NCBI GenBank assembly: GCA_047974745.1
Contig: JBKECO010000006.1
Coordinates: forward strand, 16,505 to 80,504
Reading direction: 5' to 3'
Origin: JBKECO01 sp047974745
Lineage (GTDB): Bacteria > Bacillota > Clostridia > Lachnospirales > Lachnospiraceae
Length of the DNA: 64,000 nucleotides
The translations under genes were made by a program, and so were the position numbers. Numbering within the stretch: the first letter of the stretch is position 1; each line of letters starts with the position of its first letter. The notes beneath the pieces were generated by a model, which saw only the letters and a program-made list of their open reading frames with translations, searched no databases and was not told the DNA's origin. Of this stretch, positions 45,437 through 54,140 are shown piece after piece.

Positions 45437-45475
45437 CAGAATTCCACGTACCCAAAGAGGGTACGTGAAATTCTG
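45437..45475. other. Strong hairpin between the two GH3 genes
   Basis: A 17-base stem (45437-45453 with 45459-45475, one mismatch) with loop AAAGA. No U-tract follows on either strand (minus strand continues CTATTC). It likely adjusts relative expression or mRNA stability of the two glycosidase genes. Confidence 0.65.
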
Positions 45476-45521
45476 TCAATTTTATTGCAGTACTCTGATT
45501 TCCTTTGTTCCAAATACTGCT

Positions 45522-48410
45522 TTATTTCTTCTTTTCTTCAATCACTTCATTGCTGTTCATTCTGATTTTTTTATAGCCTCTAAAGATTACAAATACTTCA
45601 AGCAGAATCAACAGAGCTGCAAGAATCACATCAATAACAATCATTACAATCTTCCATCCAGGAGTCGCTGATGCACTGGCTAGTGCTTCCTCACTATAAG
45701 CTCTACTGTTTACAACGGTATACATGATATTCTTGCTTGCCTGCCGCATTGCGATGACTGAAGTAGCACTTTCATCTACAACGGTATTTGTTCCTGCATC
45801 ATAAGTTGCGAGACAGAAATCATTTCCATTTCTGATGAGCTGGTCTGCATTCTGGTAACCATAATTTCCATAGTAATCAGTAAGTACCATTCCACGGAAG
45901 CCCCATTCGTCTCTTAAAACTGTCTGCAGCAGTGCTGAGTCGGCTCCGGCATAGGTTCCGCCGATGTAATTGAATGCAGACATAACAGCACCTGCACCAC
46001 CTTCTTTCACTGACATTTCAAAAGGCTTCAGATAGATTTCACGGATGGCCTGTTCATTTGACCAAGTGCAAAGCATTGAGAGGCGATTTGCTTCCTGATC
46101 ATTGAGTGCATAGTGTTTCATATAAGCGTAAACACCCTGATCTGCTGCTCCTTTGATTGCTTCAGAAGCGATTGCTCCACTCAGGAAACTGTCTTCTGAA
46201 TAATACTCGAAATTTCTGCCAGCAAATGCAGAACGATGGATGTTCATAGCCGGTGCATACCAGCCGGAAACATTCATTTCAGCTGCCATGGTTCCGATGC
46301 TTTCACCGAATGCATAAGCAATATCTTTATTAAATGTAGATGCAATCATAACTGCAGATGGGAATCCAATGGAACCAACTCCTGTAAAGTTGTTGTTAAT
46401 GGATGCTGGACCATCACAGTCTACTGTCGAGTATTTTCCAACAGACGACATCCCACCAGTCTGATACCCGCCATAAGCGATCAGCTGCTTCATCTCATCC
46501 AGTGTAAGCTGATCCAGCAAAGTATCCCATTGTGCATCATCGTATTCCAATCCACGCAGATCTGCAAGCTCTAGACCATTGGATGCTCCAGTCGTTGGCA
46601 TCACATCATTAGCGTCATTAAAGTCCGTTACAACATAGTTTGAATTATTTACGAATTCAGCCTTAAGTTCATCTGCCATTGCAAGTGTAGCAGGTGCTGC
46701 TGTTGCTTCTGCATAATTTGCAAATCCATCCGCTCTCGAGAGATATGTAACATCTCCTACTGCGTGGGCAAATTGATTTACGGCTGCGATATTGTCTGTA
46801 GAACGTGCATTTGTGTCATCATAGATTATAGTACTGTCTATTGCATAGATCTGTGAGTCGATCATTGTATGAGAATCTTCATTGATGGAGATCACATACT
46901 CGCCCTCTTCAAGAACGTAGCAGCCTGACGTAATGCTGTCATAGGAAGCCATATCCTCAGCTGTAAAGGTTATCGTTACTGTTTCAGATGCGCCCGGCTC
47001 TATCATTTGCGTTTTATCGAACTCAACCAGATTAACGGATGACTTTTCAATACCGCCATTTGTATATGGTGGATTGTAGTAAACTTCCACTACGTCTTTA
47101 CCAGCTGTATCACCGATATTTGTGACAGTCACATCAAAAGAGATATTGCCATCTGCATCTGCTGATATAGTACCCATCTCCTGTGTGAACTCAGTATAGG
47201 AGAGTCCATGGCCAAAGGGATACAAGACCTCGTCTTCGTATGTTATAAAGCCTTCTGCTGCAGCTGTTTCATAATAACGATAGCCTACATAGATACCTTC
47301 AACATAATCAACAAAAGTTGGAGATGTTGCTGTTCCAAATGCATCTGAAGCAAATTCTGTCATATTATCATAGACGAAATTTCCAATATTATTATAGGTT
47401 GGTGTTGCTGTCAGATCCTTTACAAATGTATCTGAAGCTTTTCCTGAAGGATTCACATTTCCAGCTATAATATTTCCAAGTGAATTGAAGCCTGTCTGTC
47501 CTGTTCCGGGGCACCAGATCACTCCCTTGATCTGCTCATAATTCTGGACAAAGCTAAGCTCCATTGCATTTGCACCATTATAAACCAGAACCACGTTCTC
47601 AAAATTACTGCAGACTAAGTCTACCATATCCTGCTCCGTCGCACTCAGCTCGAGGAATGTTGCACCCTCTGGAAAATCTTTATAGTCAGCAGAATTATCT
47701 GTATAAGTCACTGCACTTAAATCCGTCGGCAAGTCCGCGCCTTCTCCTCCGACTCTTCCGATCACAACTACAGCTGTATCAGAAAATTCCTTTGCAGAAC
47801 TCATCAGATCCTCTGTATAGGTGGAAGCAGGTGGTTCCGGCAATGTCCAGTCCTGTGCGAACATACCAACAACAGGCCGGTCAGCTCTGTAGGCAGTGTA
47901 GAAATCTGAAAGCTGTGTATTTAAAGTATATCCAGCATTTTCAAGTCCTTGCAACAGTGTGACTGTTTCATAAGCATCAGATAGAGATCCGGAACCTGTA
48001 CCTCCATATACCGGATTTGTTGACGCCCATCCAAAGACATTTAGATTCATAGAATCTGTGATTGGGAGAATATCATCCGTATTTTCAAGCAATACGATTC
48101 CTTCATCTGCCACTTGCTCTACAAGCTGCTCAGCAGTTTTTGATGTCTCCTCGGTAATCGTTCCATTTCCAGTTGCAAGGGTAACGATCAAAGACATTGG
48201 GCCAATCAATATTGCATTCACTGTGATGACGAGCCCAATGATCATTGCAACTCCCGCTTGACGCCGAATCATATATTTCTTATGCTTTGGCATTTTTTTG
48301 CAAATAATCATGGCAGCGATTGCCAGCACCAGCACGACTCCCAAAAAGATAAGCTGTGGAATGCACTGGTTCACGATATTCATGACATCAGACATATTGA
48401 TATTTAACAT
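45522..48410 (-). CDS. Circularly permuted, membrane-anchored GH3 glycosidase
   Basis: A 962-residue protein with inverted GH3 domain order. Two N-terminal transmembrane helices (about 13-33 and 49-76) are followed by the alpha/beta sandwich that is normally second (ADEGIVLLENTDDILPI), a fibronectin III-like domain (about 420-510), and only then the TIM barrel with AYMKHYALNDQE and nucleophile D845 in GMVLTDYYGN. A third transmembrane helix (about 920-944) and a basic/acidic tail close it. Reversed GH3 order is known from Butyrivibrio and Ruminococcus glucosidases; anchoring at both ends is the unusual part. Its catalytic part is probably outside the cell. Confidence 0.9.
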   Translation of the reverse strand: MLNINMSDVMNIVNQCIPQLIFLGVVLVLAIAAMIICKKMPKHKKYMIRRQAGVAMIIGLVITVNAILIGPMSLIVTLATGNGTITEETSKTAEQLVEQVADEGIVLLENTDDILPITDSMNLNVFGWASTNPVYGGTGSGSLSDAYETVTLLQGLENAGYTLNTQLSDFYTAYRADRPVVGMFAQDWTLPEPPASTYTEDLMSSAKEFSDTAVVVIGRVGGEGADLPTDLSAVTYTDNSADYKDFPEGATFLELSATEQDMVDLVCSNFENVVLVYNGANAMELSFVQNYEQIKGVIWCPGTGQTGFNSLGNIIAGNVNPSGKASDTFVKDLTATPTYNNIGNFVYDNMTEFASDAFGTATSPTFVDYVEGIYVGYRYYETAAAEGFITYEDEVLYPFGHGLSYTEFTQEMGTISADADGNISFDVTVTNIGDTAGKDVVEVYYNPPYTNGGIEKSSVNLVEFDKTQMIEPGASETVTITFTAEDMASYDSITSGCYVLEEGEYVISINEDSHTMIDSQIYAIDSTIIYDDTNARSTDNIAAVNQFAHAVGDVTYLSRADGFANYAEATAAPATLAMADELKAEFVNNSNYVVTDFNDANDVMPTTGASNGLELADLRGLEYDDAQWDTLLDQLTLDEMKQLIAYGGYQTGGMSSVGKYSTVDCDGPASINNNFTGVGSIGFPSAVMIASTFNKDIAYAFGESIGTMAAEMNVSGWYAPAMNIHRSAFAGRNFEYYSEDSFLSGAIASEAIKGAADQGVYAYMKHYALNDQEANRLSMLCTWSNEQAIREIYLKPFEMSVKEGGAGAVMSAFNYIGGTYAGADSALLQTVLRDEWGFRGMVLTDYYGNYGYQNADQLIRNGNDFCLATYDAGTNTVVDESATSVIAMRQASKNIMYTVVNSRAYSEEALASASATPGWKIVMIVIDVILAALLILLEVFVIFRGYKKIRMNSNEVIEEKKK

Positions 48411-48462
48411 TTTTTTCCTCCTTTTTCCTTACGATTCACGAGCTCTGTGTCCTAGGTGTAAT

Positions 48463-48540
48463 TATTATAATGCAAAAACAACAGCTCGTGGACATCTTGT
48501 CACAGGCTGTTGTTTCTTTGACATTTTTTGCATTATAATA
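48463..48540. promoter_or_regulatory. Nested inverted repeat upstream of the permuted GH3
   Basis: TATTATAATGCAAAAA (48463-48478) is mirrored by TTTTTGCATTATAATA (48525-48540), and inside these AACAACAGC pairs with GCTGTTGTT. Each outer arm carries TATAAT in an outward reading. On the minus strand the inner stem followed by GTTTTTGC could terminate the GHKL kinase transcript. It may therefore combine a terminator with a promoter for the GH3 operon. Confidence 0.6.
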
Positions 48541-48611
48541 CATGGATTTTTGATAATCATGTTAAATATGTATAGTTTCCTGTGTTTTTTTTGTGAAAAC
48601 TGACATCATTC

Positions 48612-49931
48612 TTACTGCATTTCAGGATGTACCGGAAGCAGAATACTTAATATGAACCAGTTGTTTTTCGTCTGTACCGTCATTGTCCCATCGTATTTTT
48701 TTGCGATCAGTTCTATGCTCTTTAATCCCACTCCGTGATATCCTCTGTCCTTTTTTGTAGTTTCCGGCAGTCCATGTCTGGGATCAAGTACTTTGTCAGA
48801 GTAGTTCTCAAAACGTATCAGGATCAGTTGTCCTTTGCGATAGAGAACCGCCCGTATCAGACGCTTTTCGATATCGTTTTGTTTGACTGTACTTTCTATT
48901 GCATTATCCAAAGCATTCCCGTACAAGGTACACAGATCCATCCGTTCCATGAATTGTAGGAGCATACCATCTGCCATACAGGTAAAATCAATATCATGGA
49001 CGCGGCAATATTCACTTTTTGAAGTCAGTAAAATATCTAAGACATGGCTGCCAGTCTGAAATCTGGATTCGTACATCTTGATCCCATCTTCCATTTCCTG
49101 AAGATACTGCTCTCTTTTTTCGGCATTGTTCTCTTCCCGGATCGCAATGATCTGGTGCTTGAGATCGTGATATTTCATATTCAAAAATGCGATATTATCT
49201 CTCGACATCTTATACTGTTCATACTGTCGTTTGAGCATCTCATCCATAGCTTCCTTTTCAAAGGAAAGTCTTCTTTTTAGAATTTCATCCTGCTGAGAAA
49301 AAAGAAGCAGAACACCGCAAAAATCCACAAGTGTCCGTATATAAAAGATCTCCTGCAGGGTACTTCCGCGAAGCGGTATATTCCAGTTGATAAAACTCAG
49401 ATTACTAACCAAAAAAATGGTGGAAGCGATCACAACGGTACTCAGCAATTCGGATCTTGTGATCCCAAGCCCTCTGTCATGGGGAAGCTTACGGATCTCC
49501 ATCCAGTAATCCGCTGCATAGATTCCGCCATAGGTCAGTACAACCACGACTGGCATGATCCATGCATTCTGGCTTTGTGTGGCATCCACGATATAGCTGT
49601 ATATCTGCCAGGTAAGTGATGCTGTAAATTCTGCCAGTACAAAAATTCTGGCTGCAACGAATCCTAAATCTGCACTTGGCAGATTGCAGACTGTCTTTAA
49701 ATAGAGATAAATCGATCCAACTGCTGCCATCATAAATGGAATCCACAAATAAATCGCAGCATTCTCTGTTACGATTAGCAGAAGGCTCTGAAGCACCAGC
49801 CAACCGGCAGAGACAAAAATCAGTTTTTTTCTGCTGATCCTGGGTCTTAAATTAATAATATAGAGTGTAGCTGCGATCCATTCAGCCAGTGCTGTATAGA
49901 TCCTTGGTATATTCTCTGTCAACTCAGTCAA
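48612..49931 (-). CDS. GHKL-type sensor histidine kinase
   Basis: A 439-residue AgrC-like kinase: about six N-terminal transmembrane helices (to residue 210), a coiled linker, the phospho-acceptor region MKYHDLKHQIIAI and a C-terminal GHKL ATPase domain (GNALDNAIEST; GYHGVGLKSIELIAKKYDG). Such kinases sense peptides or small molecules and pair with LytTR regulators; the partner gene lies 26 bases upstream. No autoinducer precursor gene was seen nearby. Confidence 0.92.
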   Translation of the reverse strand: MTELTENIPRIYTALAEWIAATLYIINLRPRISRKKLIFVSAGWLVLQSLLLIVTENAAIYLWIPFMMAAVGSIYLYLKTVCNLPSADLGFVAARIFVLAEFTASLTWQIYSYIVDATQSQNAWIMPVVVVLTYGGIYAADYWMEIRKLPHDRGLGITRSELLSTVVIASTIFLVSNLSFINWNIPLRGSTLQEIFYIRTLVDFCGVLLLFSQQDEILKRRLSFEKEAMDEMLKRQYEQYKMSRDNIAFLNMKYHDLKHQIIAIREENNAEKREQYLQEMEDGIKMYESRFQTGSHVLDILLTSKSEYCRVHDIDFTCMADGMLLQFMERMDLCTLYGNALDNAIESTVKQNDIEKRLIRAVLYRKGQLILIRFENYSDKVLDPRHGLPETTKKDRGYHGVGLKSIELIAKKYDGTMTVQTKNNWFILSILLPVHPEMQ

Positions 49932-49957
49932 AATAAACCTCCCTCGTTGCAGGACAT

Positions 49958-50665
49958 TTAAACGACGCCACCGATATAATTTGTAAGTTCATCCAGAAAT
50001 TCCTTTTTTCTCGGTCTTGAGATCGCCAGTTCTTCCCCTTTTACGATCACTTGATTCTGTACGACTCCATCCACATATTTTAAATTCACAAGAAAACAGT
50101 TATGGCATCTGACGAACTTATATTTTAAAAGCATGGACTCCACATTCTTCATTGTGTCACGTGTGGCATAGGAATCTGTTTCTGTGTGTACAATGATCTG
50201 ATGCCGTTTACTTTCCAGATATAGGATCTGCTCAACGTTCAGCCGCCGGATTCCTGTATCTGTTCTGACATAAAAATAAGCATTCGTTCTCTCATTGATT
50301 TTTGCACAGGCTTTTTGAAGCTCTTGTGAAAACGCAAAATATGTAATCGGTTTGATCAGATAATTCATGGCCTGAACCTCATATCCCTTTAAAGCATACT
50401 GGGTCATATTCGTGATGAAAATCAGGAGTACATCACTATCCAATTCTCTGATTTTCTCAGCAGCTTTCATTCCATCCATAAATTTCATCTTAACATCGAG
50501 AAATATCACATCATATTCCGCTTTATACTCTTCTGCAATATCTAGTCCGTCAGAAAAAAGTGAAATGGAAAATGTCTCTCCAGACTCCTTTGCATACTTC
50601 TTTGTATAGCCTTCCAGAATGTTCTTACTTTTGGTATCGTCATCCACGATTGCTACTCTGATCAT
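49958..50665 (-). CDS. LytTR family response regulator
   Basis: A 235-residue regulator with a receiver domain (IVDDDTKSKN; phospho-acceptor Asp in VIFLDVKMKFMDG; Lys in YLIKPI) and a C-terminal LytTR DNA-binding domain (VEQILYLESKRHQIIVHT ... FVRCHNCFLVNLKYVD). It begins 9 bases after korB, so it is translated from the same message as the oxidoreductase genes, and precedes its kinase. Likely targets are unknown; the GH3 operon just downstream of the kinase is a candidate. Confidence 0.93.
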   Translation of the reverse strand: MIRVAIVDDDTKSKNILEGYTKKYAKESGETFSISLFSDGLDIAEEYKAEYDVIFLDVKMKFMDGMKAAEKIRELDSDVLLIFITNMTQYALKGYEVQAMNYLIKPITYFAFSQELQKACAKINERTNAYFYVRTDTGIRRLNVEQILYLESKRHQIIVHTETDSYATRDTMKNVESMLLKYKFVRCHNCFLVNLKYVDGVVQNQVIVKGEELAISRPRKKEFLDELTNYIGGVV

Positions 50666-50674
50666 TTTTAACTC

Positions 50675-51523
50675 CTAAGCAAATTCCTTTGCGAATTCAT
50701 AGACTGCCGAGATCGGTCTTCTTTCTTCGGACAGATCTCTTCCTTCTCGTAGGATCGGATTTTTCTGATGGTAGGTCTCCATCTGTTCCCGGTATAAAAC
50801 TCCAAGCGGAATCTTATCCTCCACTTCTAAAGCACGAACCATTGCGGTCCCTTTCTCTGTAGGGTCATAGGAATCCTCTAGGTGATAGACTCTGCTCTTG
50901 TAGTAGGTAAATGTGTTCAGCTTATTGAAGCTGACGCATGGCTGCAGAATATCCACCAGTGCATAGCCGGGATATTCGATGGCTAGTTTCATCATTTCTG
51001 TAAGATGCTCTTTATCTCCGCTAAAGGATCTTGCTACAAAACCTGCTCCTGCTGCAATAGCCACAAGAACGGGATTCAGAGGTTCGTTGATGCTTCCAAA
51101 GGTCTGAACCGGCGTTATCATACCTTTGAGGGTCGTGGGTGATGCCTGCCCCTTTGTCAGACCATAGATCTGGTTATCGTGAACAAAATGATTGATATCC
51201 ACATTTCGTCTGATATTATGGAGAAAATGATTGCCGCCCTCTCCGTAAGAATCCCCATCACCGGTATCTACTATCACAGTCAGTCCTGGATTAGAAATTT
51301 TAGCTGCAACAGCTGCAGGGAGCGATCTGCCGTGCAGTCCGCAAAAGCTGTTGGCACTAATATATTGCGGTGTTTTAGCTGCCTGTCCGATTCCAGCTGT
51401 CATTAGTACCTCTTTTGGGTCTTTGCCCAGCTGATTCAGTGCATCTTTTAAGCAGTCCAGAATTGCAAAATTGCCACAGCCAGGACACCAGGCAGTCTCA
51501 TAAGTACAGAATATATCACTCAT
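50675..51523 (-). CDS. korB: 2-oxoacid:ferredoxin oxidoreductase, beta subunit
   Basis: The thiamine-pyrophosphate-binding subunit, 282 residues. CPGCGNFAILD (13-23) supplies Fe-S ligands, GDGDSYGEGGNHFLH holds the TPP/Mg2+ motif, and LQPCVSFN is a further conserved cysteine site. With the alpha subunit it oxidatively decarboxylates a 2-oxoacid to acyl-CoA, reducing ferredoxin. The set is of the KorAB type (two subunits, no separate gamma or delta). One base separates it from korA. Confidence 0.9.
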   Translation of the reverse strand: MSDIFCTYETAWCPGCGNFAILDCLKDALNQLGKDPKEVLMTAGIGQAAKTPQYISANSFCGLHGRSLPAAVAAKISNPGLTVIVDTGDGDSYGEGGNHFLHNIRRNVDINHFVHDNQIYGLTKGQASPTTLKGMITPVQTFGSINEPLNPVLVAIAAGAGFVARSFSGDKEHLTEMMKLAIEYPGYALVDILQPCVSFNKLNTFTYYKSRVYHLEDSYDPTEKGTAMVRALEVEDKIPLGVLYREQMETYHQKNPILREGRDLSEERRPISAVYEFAKEFA

Positions 51524-51524
51524 G

Positions 51525-53186
51525 TTAAAAGCTCCTTTCTTGAAAACGTTCTGCGATTTCTTCCCCGCTCAGCTGTCTACCGTCATATTTGAGAATAGAT
51601 CCGTCCATTGTGATTCCTGTGTATTCACAAATAAGACCGGCGAGCTGTCCTGTCGCATTTTGCTCGACATTGATTCTTACCGATGCGATCTTGCTGTATT
51701 TTTCAAGCTTTTCTTTTGGAAGAGGGAATACATCTCCAAAACTCAATGCTGCAAATTTTTTGTCTGATCCTTTATTCAGGATCGTAACAGCCTCTGCAAT
51801 TGGTCCACATGTTGATCCCCAACCGATGAAAAGCACATCCGGTTCTTCTTCTCCGGTGAATTCCGGTTCGATCAGATCATTGCGTATTCCTGTCATCTTT
51901 CGTTCCCGCTTATCTGCCATGATGATTCTTTCGTGTGAAGATTCCACGATCCATCCCTTTTCATCATGCTCATCACTGTCAACACAGACTAGTCCTTTGG
52001 TCTTTCCCGGCACGAGTCTTGGTGAAACACCTGACTCAGTCACCTGATAGCGCAGATATTCCTCTCCGTCAAACGTAAGATCCGGATAGATATTTTCCAT
52101 CCCCTCAAAGTTGATCATCGGTATAGTGGCATGGGAATCTGCCAGATACTGATCGCTCAGGAGTATGACAGGAATCTGATGCTTTTCCGCCATCTGGAAT
52201 GCACGAAAGGCTGCATAGACCGCATCTTCATGACTTCTCACTGCAATGACCATTCTCTGGAATTCACCCTGGGAAGCAGAAATCACGAACTTTAAGTCGC
52301 TTTGTTCTGTTCTTGTGGGAAGTCCAGTTGCTGGACCCGGTCTCATAACATCGACAGCAACAATCGGTATCTCTGCTATTCCGGCAAATCCAATCCCCTC
52401 GACTTTCAGACAGAATCCACCTCCACTGGTGCTTGTCATGGCACGTGCACCTGCAGAGGATGCTCCAAGAGCCATATTGATTCCGGCGATTTCGTCCTCC
52501 GCCTGCTCTACCACAATACCGGCTCTCTCACCCACTGATGCGATATATTCCATGATCGATGTGGAGGGCGACATGGGGTACTGGGAATAGAAATTAACAC
52601 CAGCTGCAACAGCACCAAGTCCGATCGCCTGATTTCCAGAAAGTATAATATGATCCTCAAGCTCACCTTTTGGTAAATCAAATCTGGTTTCCACCTCATG
52701 ATATCCCTTATTTAGTGCAACTTTATTTACCTCAAGCAGCCCTGGCTTCATGACTTCCTGCAATACGCTCTCTGCCAATTCCTGTTCAATACCGAAAAGC
52801 TTCAATATCACACCGGCGATTATGATTCCCTCTGTCTTGGGATTTCCTATTTCTTTTGCCAGTTCAGCAAATGGGATCAGCAAAGCTCCCTCAGGAGAAT
52901 TCAGCTTGCTATCGCACAGGATGATGCCTGCGCTTTCCATATCCTCTTTATGTGCGTCGATACTTGCCTGATCAAATGCAGCGATCACATCATAGTTCTT
53001 ACTGTGAGATAAAACACGAGATGTGTCAAAACGCATACTGATAAAATTATGTCCGCCTCTGACTCTTGACATCACATCTCTGATGCTTAAAACGGAATAA
53101 CCTGCCCGTTTTATTGTTTTTTCCAGCAGCTCTGCAGTTGTTTCTATTCCCATGCCGGCTGCTCCGCCAATCATGATATTGCTCAT
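51525..53186 (-). CDS. korA: 2-oxoacid:ferredoxin oxidoreductase, alpha subunit (gamma-alpha fusion)
   Basis: A 553-residue fusion: an N-terminal gamma-type domain (about 1-180, starting IMIGGAAGMGIETTAELLEK) and an alpha domain binding pyrimidine of TPP and CoA (GNQAIGLGAVAAGVNFYSQ ... TSTSGGGFCLKVEGIG). It is the first gene of the korA-korB-LytTR-GHKL operon. The 2-oxoacid used (2-oxoglutarate, or branched or aromatic 2-oxoacids) cannot be told from sequence. Confidence 0.9.
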   Translation of the reverse strand: MSNIMIGGAAGMGIETTAELLEKTIKRAGYSVLSIRDVMSRVRGGHNFISMRFDTSRVLSHSKNYDVIAAFDQASIDAHKEDMESAGIILCDSKLNSPEGALLIPFAELAKEIGNPKTEGIIIAGVILKLFGIEQELAESVLQEVMKPGLLEVNKVALNKGYHEVETRFDLPKGELEDHIILSGNQAIGLGAVAAGVNFYSQYPMSPSTSIMEYIASVGERAGIVVEQAEDEIAGINMALGASSAGARAMTSTSGGGFCLKVEGIGFAGIAEIPIVAVDVMRPGPATGLPTRTEQSDLKFVISASQGEFQRMVIAVRSHEDAVYAAFRAFQMAEKHQIPVILLSDQYLADSHATIPMINFEGMENIYPDLTFDGEEYLRYQVTESGVSPRLVPGKTKGLVCVDSDEHDEKGWIVESSHERIIMADKRERKMTGIRNDLIEPEFTGEEEPDVLFIGWGSTCGPIAEAVTILNKGSDKKFAALSFGDVFPLPKEKLEKYSKIASVRINVEQNATGQLAGLICEYTGITMDGSILKYDGRQLSGEEIAERFQERSF

Positions 53187-53249
53187 TGAATCCTCCTTGT
53201 TTTATTATTTGTTATAATTTCGTTAACAGATTCATGATATCTGCCGAAT

Positions 53250-53282
53250 GAAAAGGCTCTTACATATAAACTGCAAAAGCCT
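53250..53282 (-). terminator. Terminator of the ferritin operon
   Basis: On the minus strand AGGCTTTTGCA pairs with TGTAAGAGCCT (11 bp with G-U pairs, 7-base loop) followed by TTTTC, 28 bases after the ferritin stop. Confidence 0.75.
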
Positions 53283-53309
53283 CTCCATCGTAACACTATC
53301 AACTTGTTT

Positions 53310-53822
53310 CTACAGCACCAGTGATGGAGCTGAGTATATTCTTTGTTTCAATTCCTGATCTAGCAGATAGAGTCCCCTGGGATCCGATCCGAACAGATCA
53401 TACTTTTTAATATTGTCATCCGAGTTCTTTTCTTCCTCGCTCTGCTCCTTTACGAACCAGTCCAAGAACTGCATGGTCCGAAAATCTTTGATCTCGTATG
53501 CATAGGCATAAATTTCATTGATCGAAGCTGTTACAAGCTCCTCATGAACGAGAGATGCTGTCAGCGGCTCTCTGAAGTTCTCAAAATTCATCAGATCTGA
53601 TACGACATCTGAAAATACGACCTTGCCGCCATTATTCTGAAGATACTGCATAAAGAGCATAGCATGGTCTCGTTCTTCCTGAGTCTGAACCAGGAACCAG
53701 TGTTCAAAGCCCTCCAGATTCTGATCGGAATAGTAACAGTGAATCTGCAGATAAAGATAAGCCGAATACCACTCTAGGTTGATCTGCTGATTAATCATGT
53801 CGACTAATTTCTGATTTAGCAT
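53310..53822 (-). CDS. ftnA: Ferritin
   Basis: A 170-residue iron-storage protein. The ferroxidase residues are in place: E17, E50, H53, E95 and Q127, with the YSAYLYLQ and EERDHAM helices typical of bacterial non-heme ferritins. In an anaerobe it would store iron and consume peroxide or oxygen traces. It is preceded by a 45-residue acidic ORF on the same strand and upstream of korA. Confidence 0.96.
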   Translation of the reverse strand: MLNQKLVDMINQQINLEWYSAYLYLQIHCYYSDQNLEGFEHWFLVQTQEERDHAMLFMQYLQNNGGKVVFSDVVSDLMNFENFREPLTASLVHEELVTASINEIYAYAYEIKDFRTMQFLDWFVKEQSEEEKNSDDNIKKYDLFGSDPRGLYLLDQELKQRIYSAPSLVL

Positions 53823-53868
53823 TGTTGTTTCCCTTTCCTCATGAAAGTATTAAGCATCGAGCTCCACA

Positions 53869-54006
53869 TCACTCCTCGGAATCGACGCAGCCTCCGAATT
53901 CCGGTGAGCATGCACCCTCAGTATCATCGGTATAGCTCACTCCGTCGCTCATGTCAAGCGCTTCGTTCAATTGTTCTTCTTCTTTTTTCTTATCTTTATC
54001 TTCCAT
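53869..54006 (-). CDS. Small acidic protein upstream of ferritin
   Basis: A 45-residue ORF, MEDKDKKKEEEQLNEAL at the start and ACSPEFGGCVDSEE at the end. It has an exceptionally good ribosome site (AAGGAGG, 9 bases before ATG) and lies directly after a promoter. The N-terminus is a charged helix; the C-terminal loop holds two cysteines in Cys-x6-Cys. I do not recognise a family. Its tight position 46 bases ahead of ferritin suggests an iron-linked role, which is inference only. Confidence 0.65.
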   Translation of the reverse strand: MEDKDKKKEEEQLNEALDMSDGVSYTDDTEGACSPEFGGCVDSEE

Positions 54007-54050
54007 GTTTTATAGCCTCCTTGACTTTATATGTTTTCTATACATCTTAT

Positions 54051-54078
54051 ATTATACTGTTTTACTGGGAAATAGCAA
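54051..54078 (-). promoter_or_regulatory. Promoter of the small acidic ORF and ferritin
   Basis: On the minus strand TTGCTA (54073-54078), a 16-base spacer and TATAAT (54051-54056). No Fur or PerR box was recognised. Confidence 0.65.
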
Positions 54079-54140
54079 TTCCTTTCATACAACTTTAATA
54101 AATTTAAATGTATTCTTAATAAAATCGTTACATTGACTAA

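Noticed and set aside
53209..53229. Rex-like half sites TTGTTA and TAACAG before korA
   Set aside because: The half sites are 9 bases apart instead of the usual 6 (TTGTTAA-N4-TTAACAA), so the symmetry does not fit a Rex operator.
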